Shown here one piece after another: positions 9,223 to 17,156 of a stretch of DNA of 64,000 bases (its first letter is position 1; each line of letters opens with the position of its first letter). A model generated the notes under the pieces. It made no database searches and was not told the DNA's origin. It saw only the letters and a program-made list of their open reading frames with translations. A program made the position numbers and the translations under genes. The stretch is from NCBI RefSeq assembly GCF_036192275.1, contig NZ_CP108088.1, positions 930,001 to 994,000 of the forward strand, read 5' to 3'. The stretch comes from Streptomyces sp. NBC_00250. GTDB lineage: Bacteria > Actinomycetota > Actinomycetes > Streptomycetales > Streptomycetaceae.

Positions 9223-9996
9223 GTGTTGCCCAACTCCGCCGAAGACCTGCTTCCCGACGTCGCCATCGGGCGCCACCCCGACTACGGCATCGTCGCCGCG
9301 AACCCCAAGAACCTCGCCGCCAGCACCTGGATGCTGGAGCGGCTCGACTTCCGCCCCGTCCCGGGCGAGCCGACCCTGTACGCCCTGACCGACCAGCAGC
9401 GTGACGGGCAGGGCCGCGCCACCCGGGCCGTCGAGCTGCTGCGCAACGCCGACTTCCGAGTCGACACGGACGCCGTGTTCAACCCCTCCCTCGCACCCGG
9501 GCCTCGCCCCGTCCCGGGCCGAACCCCGCTCGGCGAGCCCGATGTCGCGTTCGCCGAGCATCCACGGCTCGGCATCATCGCGGCCATCGACGACCGGGCC
9601 TCCGGAATCACCGGACTCGCCCTGCTCGACCACGGCTGGCGACACGACCCCCGCCTCGACATCTACACGCTGTCCGCCACCACCGGACGCGACGAGGCCC
9701 TGGGGAAGGTCGCCGACGCGACGCTGGCCCTGCACCGTTCCGGTGTCCAGGTCGCCGTACACCCTCACCTCGCGCAGGACGTAGCGACCCGCCGCCATCC
9801 CGCGACCGGGCAGGTCCCGTCCCGCGACCGCACTCAGGACGTCGGCGTCCGTCGCTCGCCGCTTAGCGCCGCCGCGCTTGCCATCAGCCCGGCCCTCGCC
9901 GGCTTCCAGGGCAAGCGGCCGGTGGCCGCTCCCGCCACCTCTGTCGCGGCAGCCCGGCCGGTCGACCCGCGCATCGCGTTCTCCCGCGACCGCTAA
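9223..9996 (+). CDS. Hypothetical accessory protein with two copies of an operon-specific module
   Basis: 257 residues. Two related segments can be aligned by eye. The first (about 1-95) ends in LLRNADFRVDTDAVFNPSLA; the second (about 108-190) ends in LHRSGVQVAVHPHLAQD. Both follow the pattern 'helix, short hydrophobic residue, V/D/P, S/H-L' seen in the neighbours at 8241, 10701 and 12174. A weak site precedes TTG/ATG candidates; GTG at 9223 is the first start in frame. Function unknown; possibly a DNA- or relaxase-binding accessory. Confidence 0.55.
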   Translation: MLPNSAEDLLPDVAIGRHPDYGIVAANPKNLAASTWMLERLDFRPVPGEPTLYALTDQQRDGQGRATRAVELLRNADFRVDTDAVFNPSLAPGPRPVPGRTPLGEPDVAFAEHPRLGIIAAIDDRASGITGLALLDHGWRHDPRLDIYTLSATTGRDEALGKVADATLALHRSGVQVAVHPHLAQDVATRRHPATGQVPSRDRTQDVGVRRSPLSAAALAISPALAGFQGKRPVAAPATSVAAARPVDPRIAFSRDR

Positions 9997-10022
9997 CCCA
10001 ACCCCCGTAAGGAAGCTCCCCC

Positions 10023-10520
10023 ATGGCAGTGAAGACCATCTGGCCGATCAACCACTCCTGCGGCCACCACACTGACCGCGACCTGTCCGACCGACCGGCC
10101 GACCGTCGCGCGGGCTTCGCCGAGTGGCTCGCCACTCAGGAGTGCACCACCTGCTGGCGCGCCTCCAAGGAGGTCAACGAGCAGGACAAGGCAGCCTGGT
10201 TGAAGACCAAGCGGGCTGAGGAGCAGGCCGCGTCCGACGCCTGGTCGCAGCAGTACCGGATGCCTCTGCTGGAGGGAACCGAGCGTGCCATCCCCTGGGG
10301 TGCGCGCTGCCGCCACCAGGCCCTGTCCGCCGCCTATACCGCCCTGGTCGTCGAAGGGGACACCAGCGAGGCGGAGTGGGAGGGGATCGAGGAGTCCGCT
10401 CGTACGATCACCCGCGCCGGCTGGTGGATCGACCAGCGCTCCTCCGAACCGGACGACCTCCCCGAGCTACTCCAGGACGCCACCGCCGCCGACCGGCCCA
10501 ACGTGAACCCCTACTTCTAG
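10023..10520 (+). CDS. Small protein with CxH/CxxC zinc-ribbon-like N-terminus
   Basis: 165 residues. The N-terminal NHSCGHH and ECTTCW elements could form a zinc ribbon, followed by a helical region and a C-terminal WGARCRHQAL motif containing another Cys/His pair. The AAGGAAG site precedes ATG 10023. A perfect GC hairpin (10527-10550) lies directly after the stop. Similar Cys/His-rich small proteins occur widely in Streptomyces mobile elements without a known function. Confidence 0.65.
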   Translation: MAVKTIWPINHSCGHHTDRDLSDRPADRRAGFAEWLATQECTTCWRASKEVNEQDKAAWLKTKRAEEQAASDAWSQQYRMPLLEGTERAIPWGARCRHQALSAAYTALVVEGDTSEAEWEGIEESARTITRAGWWIDQRSSEPDDLPELLQDATAADRPNVNPYF

Positions 10521-10526
10521 CCGTCC

Positions 10527-10550
10527 GGTGCCCCGCTGCGGCGGGGCACC
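10527..10550 (+). terminator. GC-rich hairpin, probable terminator or attenuator
   Basis: Perfect 10-bp stem (GGTGCCCCGC / GCGGGGCACC) with a TGCG loop, seven bases after the stop of the preceding gene. There is no U-run, as is common for Streptomyces hairpin terminators. It may partly separate the T4SS genes from the relaxase-paralogue block. Confidence 0.65.
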
Positions 10551-10700
10551 CGGTTCTGCTCTCCCCGCAGGCCAGTGCCGGTGAGCGCGGCGTCTATCAG
10601 TGATCTCCGGCGGGGCCAAATCCCGAATCCTGCGGGTCCTCTCCCTGTCGGTCCGACCTCCCGGGCCGTCGCTACGTCATTCCCTTCCGAGGTAGCCGCC

Positions 10701-11978
10701 GTGATTGCCCACCTGCAGCGCGCCAGCAACACCGCCGGCCTGCTCGCCTACCTGTACGGGCCGGGTGAACGTGGTGACCACGTCAACCCCCGGCTGGTCG
10801 CGGGTGACGGCCATGGGGCGCCGATCGAACTGCTCACCGAGCCGGGCTCTCTGTCGTACTTGGCCCAGGCGCTCGACGCTCCCGTCGAGCGCCTCGGGGC
10901 CCGTGCGCCCGCTCGACCCACGTGGGTCTGCTCGGTGCGGTCAGACCCCCGTCTGCCGGACCTCACCGACGCGCAGTGGGCCGACGTCGCCCGACGGCTG
11001 GTGTCCGCCACCGGCATCGCCCCGGACGGTGATCCGGACGCCTGCCGGTGGATCGCCCTGCGCAACCAGCTCCGGCAAATGCACGTCGTGGCCACCCTCG
11101 CCCGCGAGGACGGCGGCCTGCACCACGGCTACCGCGACGCCTTCCGCCTCCAGGCCGAATACCGCCGGATCGCAGCCGAGCTGGGGCACCTGACCACCGC
11201 CTCCCCTCCGACTTCCCGTGCCCAGGAGACCTCTGTGCCCGCTCCTCCGATCACCATCTCCTCCGAGTTCAGCGGCAGCGTCGTGGCCAAGGGCGCCAAC
11301 GACGACCTCTCCGCCGTGATCCTCAAGCACGCTGGCTTCCAGCAGATACAGGACTGGCACGGTCGGCGCCACCGGCTACCCACCACCACGCCGGTCGCCG
11401 ACCAGGTCGCCATCGCCAGCCACGCCGCCGAGATGCTCCGTGCCGCCCGCTACGACGTCGCTCTCGCGCCCTCCCTGGACGTGGCTCGGATGAGCACCCC
11501 GGCGAATCCGCTTGAGTCCTACGCCGCCGGCGCCGCGCTTCTCCAGATCACTGATGAGATCAGGTCGGCCGCGAACGGAGAGGGCCTTCGGCGAGCGGTC
11601 GACCAGCTCCTCCACCCCGAGCACGGGGCCTTGGAGCGCGTCCGGGAAGCGCTGGAGGTCGCCGGCGAGCACATCAACGACCTCGACGACGAGGCGTACC
11701 GGCTGGCCGACCGGTTCGGCTTCGCGGCGGACTTCGTCTGCTCGGCGCAGTCGGAACTCGTCGACTCGGAGGACGAGCTGCGTCGTGTCGGCGGCCCTTC
11801 CCGGTCCGAGGCCGAAGCGCCGACCCGCTCCTCGAACCCGTCCGCCTCCCGGAGCGCGGCCCTGGCCGTCTCGCCCGCGGCGGCCAAGGCCGAGATCGTC
11901 ACCTCGGCCTTCGGCAACGATGTCGTGGAATCCCGCCCGTCTGCCCGTCCGCCGCACGCCTCCGGTCCTCGGCGGTGA
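10701..11978 (+). CDS. Relaxase paralogue with degenerate catalytic site fused to accessory module
   Basis: 425 residues. The N-terminal 140 residues align with the intact relaxase encoded at 31602-33362: LLAYLYGPG matches LLVYLYGPG and SATGIAPDGDPDACRWIA matches the same stretch there. The metal-binding HxxxHxH of the relaxase (H125/H129/H131) is here N122/Q126/H128, so nicking activity is probably lost. The C-terminal part carries the module ending in ARYDVALAPSLD and a helical region. GTG 10701 is preferred: it follows a GAGG and aligns with the relaxase N-terminus. Possibly a relaxosome or regulatory subunit. Confidence 0.7.
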   Translation: MIAHLQRASNTAGLLAYLYGPGERGDHVNPRLVAGDGHGAPIELLTEPGSLSYLAQALDAPVERLGARAPARPTWVCSVRSDPRLPDLTDAQWADVARRLVSATGIAPDGDPDACRWIALRNQLRQMHVVATLAREDGGLHHGYRDAFRLQAEYRRIAAELGHLTTASPPTSRAQETSVPAPPITISSEFSGSVVAKGANDDLSAVILKHAGFQQIQDWHGRRHRLPTTTPVADQVAIASHAAEMLRAARYDVALAPSLDVARMSTPANPLESYAAGAALLQITDEIRSAANGEGLRRAVDQLLHPEHGALERVREALEVAGEHINDLDDEAYRLADRFGFAADFVCSAQSELVDSEDELRRVGGPSRSEAEAPTRSSNPSASRSAALAVSPAAAKAEIVTSAFGNDVVESRPSARPPHASGPRR

Positions 11979-12112
11979 TCGGGGGTCGTCACCGCCGGCA
12001 GTCCCGCCGCCGCCCGCGAACGGCTCTCGGTCCTCGCCGACGGCCTGACCCTGCCGGTCGCGCCGTGACCCCGCCGCCGCTGCCCTCGGGCACCAGACCG
12101 GTCTCGCCTCCT

Positions 12113-12138
12113 CGGGTGGGAGCACGTGCTCCCACCCG
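12113..12138. promoter_or_regulatory. Perfect 26-bp palindrome
   Basis: Half-site CGGGTGGGAGCAC followed immediately by its exact reverse complement, with no spacer. It lies in the 195-bp gap between the relaxase paralogue and the gene at 12174, 36 bases upstream of that start. It could be an operator for a dimeric regulator, or a cruciform/hairpin acting as terminator or processing site. A perfect loop-less palindrome is more typical of a protein-binding site than of a terminator. Confidence 0.6.
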
Positions 12139-12173
12139 TCCTGACCCGTCAGCACCACGAACCAGGAGGACCC

Positions 12174-13244
12174 GTGCCCGAGTACTACTCCAGCATCGGC
12201 GAGGCCATCGGCGCCGCGATGCAGCACAACATCCGGCTCGCCCACCGCGGCAGGAGGCCCATCGACGATCCGCCCCTCCACGTCCGTCGCCTCCCGTCGG
12301 CTGCCGACGATCCGTACTCCGTCCCGGGGATGATCGCCCGGCTCACCGAGGACGCCGCTCCCGACGAGGTGGCCGGGATCATCGAGGAGGTCAACGGCGC
12401 GCTCGTCGGTGCTCTGCCTCAGCTGACAGAACTCGTCGCCGCTGCAGCCGACTGGGTCCGCGTCCGCCTCACGTTCGACGACCCGCACCACAACCCCGCC
12501 ATGGAGACCTGGACAAGGCTGGCCGCCGCCCACTGCCTGCTCGAAGACGTCCGGGAGCAACTGGAGGCCGCCGAGGACGGAATCGCTGCCTGCCCGGCCG
12601 AACGCACCGACCCCCGGCACCACAACATGATCAATGTCCTCCGGACGCGCGAACTGCTCGACGACGTCCTCAGCGCCGGCGCGGACCCCGCGTCTCCCGG
12701 CATCCAAGGCCCGAAGGAGGCGGACCGCCAGCTCTCCGCGAGCACGTCCTCGTCGCCGACGTCCTCTCCCACGGCTTCTCCTGCCTCGCCCCGTTCTACG
12801 GAAGGATCCCCGATGGGCAACTTGGCCGACACCTACGGCACCGACGTCGAGATCTATCCCTGGGCCAACGGCCTGGTCTGGGCCGACTGCCGGACCGGCC
12901 TGCCCGGGTCAGCCCAGCGGATCCTGCGCTCCTGTGGGTTCACCGCCCCGGCCGACCCGAGCGATCCCGCCTCTTTCAGCCTCGAGTCGCACGTCGCCGG
13001 CCCGGACCGGCAACTAGCCGCCTCCGCTGCCGCGGGCCAGCTGGCCGACCTGGGGTATCGGGTCGCGATCGACCCATCCCTGGCCGTCGGCTCCGTCGGC
13101 GAGACTTCCGACACCGATGCCCGGCGTCAGGCCGCTGCCCGTCAGACCTCACCCATCGCGGCCAAGGCGGGCACCGGCACCAACGCCCCTCCTGCCCCCT
13201 CGCCGGTTCCGTCCGCAGGACGTCCCGCCCCGCGTTCCCGCTGA
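12174..13244 (+). CDS. Hypothetical accessory protein, apparent fusion of two operon genes
   Basis: 356 residues. The first part (about 1-185) is helical. A Ser/Thr/Pro linker (about 186-213) leads to a second domain beginning MGNLADTYGTDVEIYPWANG, which carries the operon module ending in LADLGYRVAIDPSLA. The internal ATG (12813) has its own GGAAGGA site, so the second domain may also be made separately. This suggests two formerly separate genes joined by loss of a stop. GTG 12174 follows a strong AGGAGG. Function unknown. Confidence 0.6.
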   Translation: MPEYYSSIGEAIGAAMQHNIRLAHRGRRPIDDPPLHVRRLPSAADDPYSVPGMIARLTEDAAPDEVAGIIEEVNGALVGALPQLTELVAAAADWVRVRLTFDDPHHNPAMETWTRLAAAHCLLEDVREQLEAAEDGIAACPAERTDPRHHNMINVLRTRELLDDVLSAGADPASPGIQGPKEADRQLSASTSSSPTSSPTASPASPRSTEGSPMGNLADTYGTDVEIYPWANGLVWADCRTGLPGSAQRILRSCGFTAPADPSDPASFSLESHVAGPDRQLAASAAAGQLADLGYRVAIDPSLAVGSVGETSDTDARRQAAARQTSPIAAKAGTGTNAPPAPSPVPSAGRPAPRSR

Positions 13245-13339
13245 AACGATTCCGTTCGATCCCGAAGAAGTAGGCCCATGAGCCGCACGAGAGCCGAGCG
13301 CACCCCGCCCCCGCCCGCTCGCACCCCAAGGAACCGCCC

Positions 13340-15127
13340 GTGCCCTCCCCGCGCACCAGTGCGCCGTCGACCACCACCGGCTCCGACGCGCTCCTCTATC
13401 TCCTGTTCGGCGCCCTCGGCGCCGCCATAGCCTTCGGCTCCCTCGCCTGGCTGACCGGCAACCTCACCAACTCCCTCGTCGGAAGCGGCCCGTGGGCCCC
13501 GTTCCGTGCCACCGCCGCCCTGCTGCATCCCGAGGTGCTGTGGCCGGCCCTGAGTACCACCGCGCTGCTGGTTGGCGTCCGCATCGTCCCCGGCCTGCTC
13601 ACCCTGACCCTGCTCACCACGGGCCTGGTGCTGTGGCTGCGCCGGCGCGCCGGGGCCAAGACCGGTCTCGCCCGCAAGAGCGACCTGGCGCCGCTGCTGG
13701 ACAAGAAGATCACCGCCAAGGCCAAGAGCCTGCGGCTGTCCCTCGGCGGCCGGGAGCGTAAAGAGGTCGCCCCCGCCGACCGCGGCATCCTGCTCGGCAC
13801 CCTCGACCCGGGTCGGGCCGATGTCCGCGCTTCCTGGGAGGACGTGATCGTCGCGATCATGGCCCCGCGCAGCGGGAAGACCTCCGGCCTGGCGATCCCC
13901 GCGATCCTCGCGGCTCCCGGCCCGGTCCTGCTCACCAGCAACAAGGCCGCGAATGACGCGTTCACCGCCACGGTGGACGCCCGAGCCGAGGTCGGCACCG
14001 TCTGGACCCTGGACCCGCAGCAGATCGCCCACCATCCGCGCGAGATGTGGTGGGACATCCTGGCCGACGCCCGCGACCTGGCCGGGGCGAAGCGGCTGGC
14101 CGGGCACTTCGTCGCGGCGAGCGTGGACGAGTCGAGCGGTTCCGATTTCTGGTCCACCGCCGCGTCCAATACGCTCGGCTCCCTGTTCCTGGCCGCCGCC
14201 AGTCACCGGCGGCCGATCACCGACGTGCTGGCCTGGCTCGCCTCCCCGGCTGACCGGACTCCGGTCGACCTGCTCACCGACGCCGGCCACGATGCGGTCG
14301 CCGCCCAGCTCCAGGGGACCGTCTCCGGTGCGACCGAGACCCGCGACGGCATCTACGAGACGGCGAGGCAGTACGCGAGTTGCCTGCTCGACCCGGAGGT
14401 CGCCGCCTGGGTCACCCCGAGCGAGGACCTCCCCGAGTTCAAGCCCCTCTCCTTCGCCACCTCTCGCGACACGCTGTATCTGCTGAGCAAGGACGGTGGT
14501 GGCAGTGCGTCGGCGATCATCGCGGCGGCGGCCGACGCGGTGATGCGCGCGGCTGTGATCGTCGCCGAGCGCTCCGGCGGACGGCTCGACCCGCCCGCCC
14601 TGTGCGTCCTCGACGAGGCCGCGAACGTCTGCCGGATCTCGGACCTCCCGGACCTGTACTCGCACCTCGGCAGCCGGGGCGTCATCCCGATGACGATCCT
14701 GCAGAGCTACCGGCAGGGCCAGCGGTGCTGGGGCGAGGCCGGGATGGACGCCCTGTGGTCCGCCGCCACCGTCAAGATCGTCGGATCGGGCATCGACGAC
14801 GCCGACTTCGCCGACCGCCTCAGCAGGCAGGTCGGTGACCACGACGTCCAGACCGTATCGGTATCGACGAGCGAGGGCGGCAAGTCCACCTCGGTGAGCA
14901 TGCGCACCGAGCGGATCCTGCCCCCGGACGCGATCCGCGCCCTGCCCAAGGGCAAGGTGCTGCTGCTGGCCACCGGTCTGCGGATCGCCATGCTCTCCAT
15001 CCGGCCCTGGTACAAGGAGCCCTCCGCCAGGGTGATCGGACCGGCCTCCGCCCGCGCCACGAAGGCGATCACCGAACGGGCCCTGACGAAGGCCGTCGGC
15101 CACGACGACTTCAGGCTGTCGGCGTGA
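13340..15127 (+). CDS. VirD4/TraD-type type IV coupling protein
   Basis: 595-residue membrane-anchored ATPase that couples the relaxosome to the secretion channel. Three hydrophobic helices lie at about 18-38, 66-84 and 86-100. Walker A is APRSGKTS (about 175-182); Walker B is ALCVLDEAANV (about 419-429). The C-terminal segment LPDLYSHLGSRGVIPMTILQSY matches the TraG/TraD signature. GTG 13340 is preceded by AAGGAA. The next gene overlaps by 4 bp. Presence of this gene with VirB4 and a relaxase identifies a conjugative rather than merely mobilisable element. Confidence 0.9.
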   Translation: MPSPRTSAPSTTTGSDALLYLLFGALGAAIAFGSLAWLTGNLTNSLVGSGPWAPFRATAALLHPEVLWPALSTTALLVGVRIVPGLLTLTLLTTGLVLWLRRRAGAKTGLARKSDLAPLLDKKITAKAKSLRLSLGGRERKEVAPADRGILLGTLDPGRADVRASWEDVIVAIMAPRSGKTSGLAIPAILAAPGPVLLTSNKAANDAFTATVDARAEVGTVWTLDPQQIAHHPREMWWDILADARDLAGAKRLAGHFVAASVDESSGSDFWSTAASNTLGSLFLAAASHRRPITDVLAWLASPADRTPVDLLTDAGHDAVAAQLQGTVSGATETRDGIYETARQYASCLLDPEVAAWVTPSEDLPEFKPLSFATSRDTLYLLSKDGGGSASAIIAAAADAVMRAAVIVAERSGGRLDPPALCVLDEAANVCRISDLPDLYSHLGSRGVIPMTILQSYRQGQRCWGEAGMDALWSAATVKIVGSGIDDADFADRLSRQVGDHDVQTVSVSTSEGGKSTSVSMRTERILPPDAIRALPKGKVLLLATGLRIAMLSIRPWYKEPSARVIGPASARATKAITERALTKAVGHDDFRLSA

Positions 15128-15354
15128 GCGCGCCCACGCCGCCCTCCGCGCGGCTCGGACAGTCGCCGGCCGTCCTGCGCGACGGCTGGTGGTGGCTGGT
15201 CGGCGACGCCGGGGCGGTTCCCGTCGCCGATCCCGCGTTGACCACCGTGCTGGACGGCTTCGCCGAGGCGCTGACCGCCGCCGACCGTGCGGTCGCCGAT
15301 CTGCGTGCCCGGCCGGATGAGCCGTCCACCTCCGGTGCGGAAGGCCGACGATGA
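15124..15354 (+). CDS. Small hypothetical protein between coupling protein and DnaB-N protein
   Basis: 76 residues, soluble, with a Trp-rich strand (GWWWLVGDAG) and a C-terminal helix. It overlaps the coupling-protein stop (GTGA) and the following ATG (ATGA), so all three genes are translationally coupled. No known domain. Its location suggests an accessory of the coupling protein or of the DnaB-N protein. Confidence 0.6.
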   Translation: MSAPTPPSARLGQSPAVLRDGWWWLVGDAGAVPVADPALTTVLDGFAEALTAADRAVADLRARPDEPSTSGAEGRR

Positions 15355-16523
15355 ACCCGCTGCTGGACGCCGAGCAGGCAGTCCTGGGCGCGGTGCTGCT
15401 CGACCCGGGCCAGCTCTCGCATCTGGAGTGGCTCGCGCCGGATCACTTCTACCGGCCGGTCCACCAGGCCCTGTTCGGCGCGCTGCGCAAGCTCCGGAGT
15501 GACAACCATCCCGCGGTGGAGGGCGAGAAGTCGGTGCCGTTGTCGTGGGTGACTGACGCGGTCGCCGAGGCCGGCCTCCACGTACGGGGGCTGACCGCCT
15601 CGTACGCCCATCTCCTGATCTCGGCCTGTCCGCGCCCCGCGCACGCCCCGGTGTACGGCCGCATGGTGCTGGAGGGCGCGATCCACCGCACCGTCACCCG
15701 GCACGCGATCCGGCTTCACCAGGAGGCTCGCACGGGCACGCAGCGAGGCGAGGTCGAAGGGACGCTGCACCACGCGGACGTCCTGACGGGGGTGCTCACC
15801 GATCTCGCACGACGGTGGGGCACCGAACCGCGACCGGTCGCACCCGTGACGCCGCCGGACACCATCCCGTCCGCCCTTCCGCCGGCTCAGGCCAATCAGG
15901 CGGCCGAGGACGAGGCGTTCCTTCTGGCCGTCCTCGTCGAACGGCCGGGGGCCATGGGCGAGGTGGTCGGCTGGCTGAGGCCGGGGGACTTCGCCGACCC
16001 GGCCCGCGGGCAGCTCTACCGGTGCCTCGGTGCGCTGCACCACCGGGGCGAGCCCATCGACCGGCTCACTCTGCTGTGGGAAGCCCAGCGGCGCGGCCTG
16101 CTCGCCGACGGCACGCTGTCGAAGGACCGGTTCGCCGTCATCTGCGACGGCGTGGGCGCCGGCGACGCCGAGTGGCTCGGCAAGCAGGTGATGCGTTCCT
16201 CGATCACGCGGACCGCCACCACCTCCGCTCGCGCCGTCCGTGCCCTGGCCGAGGGCGAGGCCCTGGCCCCGGGGCGGCTGATCAACCACGCCCTGCACGC
16301 GCTCGGCCCGCTCGACGAGGTCCGTGCCCGCTGGGAGACCGCACACGGTCGGCCGCCCTCCCGGGCACCGTCCTCCGCGCCTTCCCCGAGCGGGCCGCCG
16401 GCGGCGCGGGTGCACGCGGCCCTCACCCGCAGCGCCCCGCGTGCCGCTCCTTCTCCTGCGGACCGGCTATCCCTCGCGCCCGCTCCAACCGCCGCGCGCC
16501 CGCCCTCGCGCACCCACAGCTGA
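15351..16523 (+). CDS. Protein with two DnaB N-terminal-like domains and no helicase core
   Basis: 390 residues. The N-terminus (DAEQAVLGAVLLDPGQL, DHFYRPVHQALFGAL) is a clear replicative-helicase DnaB N-terminal domain. A second copy lies at about 185-300 (DEAFLLAVLVERPGAM, GDFADPARGQLYRCL). No Walker motifs follow; the rest is a Pro/Ala-rich tail. Such a protein could act as a primase- or helicase-interaction platform during transfer replication, or as a modulator of host DnaB. Start ATG overlaps the previous stop. Confidence 0.75.
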   Translation: MNPLLDAEQAVLGAVLLDPGQLSHLEWLAPDHFYRPVHQALFGALRKLRSDNHPAVEGEKSVPLSWVTDAVAEAGLHVRGLTASYAHLLISACPRPAHAPVYGRMVLEGAIHRTVTRHAIRLHQEARTGTQRGEVEGTLHHADVLTGVLTDLARRWGTEPRPVAPVTPPDTIPSALPPAQANQAAEDEAFLLAVLVERPGAMGEVVGWLRPGDFADPARGQLYRCLGALHHRGEPIDRLTLLWEAQRRGLLADGTLSKDRFAVICDGVGAGDAEWLGKQVMRSSITRTATTSARAVRALAEGEALAPGRLINHALHALGPLDEVRARWETAHGRPPSRAPSSAPSPSGPPAARVHAALTRSAPRAAPSPADRLSLAPAPTAARPPSRTHS

Positions 16524-16564
16524 CTTCCTTTGCACTGCTCCGCTCCTCATAGACGGGATCCACC

Positions 16565-17155
16565 GTGACCACGAACTCCCTTTCCGACGCCCTGGCCATA
16601 CGCGCTATGGCCTCTGCCTTCGACGCCCAGCGCGGCAAGCTCCCGGTCCCCGGCGACCTCCACCGTCTCCCCGGAAGCATCGTTGTCGCCCAGCAGATCT
16701 CCGAACTCGGCAAGCTGATCACCGAGCTGGGTGACGAGGTCCTCTTCCGTAGCGTCAACAAGGAGGCCAGCTCCCGCACCACCCCGGCCGTCTCCGGTTT
16801 CTCCGCCGCCGTACGGGACGCCGGTGAGGCTGCAACCGCTCTCGGAGAAGTGGCCCAGCAGCTCGCCTTCCTGGAGCAGACCGAGCACCTGCACGAGCAG
16901 CCCGACGCCCGGGACGCCCGGGAGGCTGCGGGGCTGGTGATCGGCGACCGGCTCGAAACGGCGGACACGGCCCTGCGGGAGGCGGCCGACTCCCTGCACG
17001 CCGCCTCGACCACGGTCTCGCCGCCGTCCTCCCGGCTCCGGGCCGCTCTCACCCGGACCACAACTCCCGGGTACGGGGCCGCACCGGCTGCCCCCGCGCC
17101 GTCGGCGTCGGCGTCGGCGTCGGCTCCCGCAGCCCGGACCATGCGGGGCCGGTGA
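16565..17155 (+). CDS. Helical hypothetical protein
   Basis: 196 residues, almost entirely helical from 1 to 150 with heptad-like spacing (QISELGKLITELGDEVLF, AAVRDAGEAATALGEVAQQLAFLEQ), then an Ala/Ser/Pro tail with a short Ser-Ala repeat. Probably a coiled-coil structural or regulatory protein. GTG 16565 is the first start; an upstream ATAGACGGG site is weak. The gene for the methyltransferase remnant starts two bases after its stop. Confidence 0.55.
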   Translation: MTTNSLSDALAIRAMASAFDAQRGKLPVPGDLHRLPGSIVVAQQISELGKLITELGDEVLFRSVNKEASSRTTPAVSGFSAAVRDAGEAATALGEVAQQLAFLEQTEHLHEQPDARDAREAAGLVIGDRLETADTALREAADSLHAASTTVSPPSSRLRAALTRTTTPGYGAAPAAPAPSASASASAPAARTMRGR

Positions 17156-17156
17156 C

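Noticed and set aside
13142..15103. Long minus-strand frame (653 codons) opposite the coupling protein
   Set aside because: Shadow of a gene with intact Walker motifs on the plus strand; no coherent protein features.
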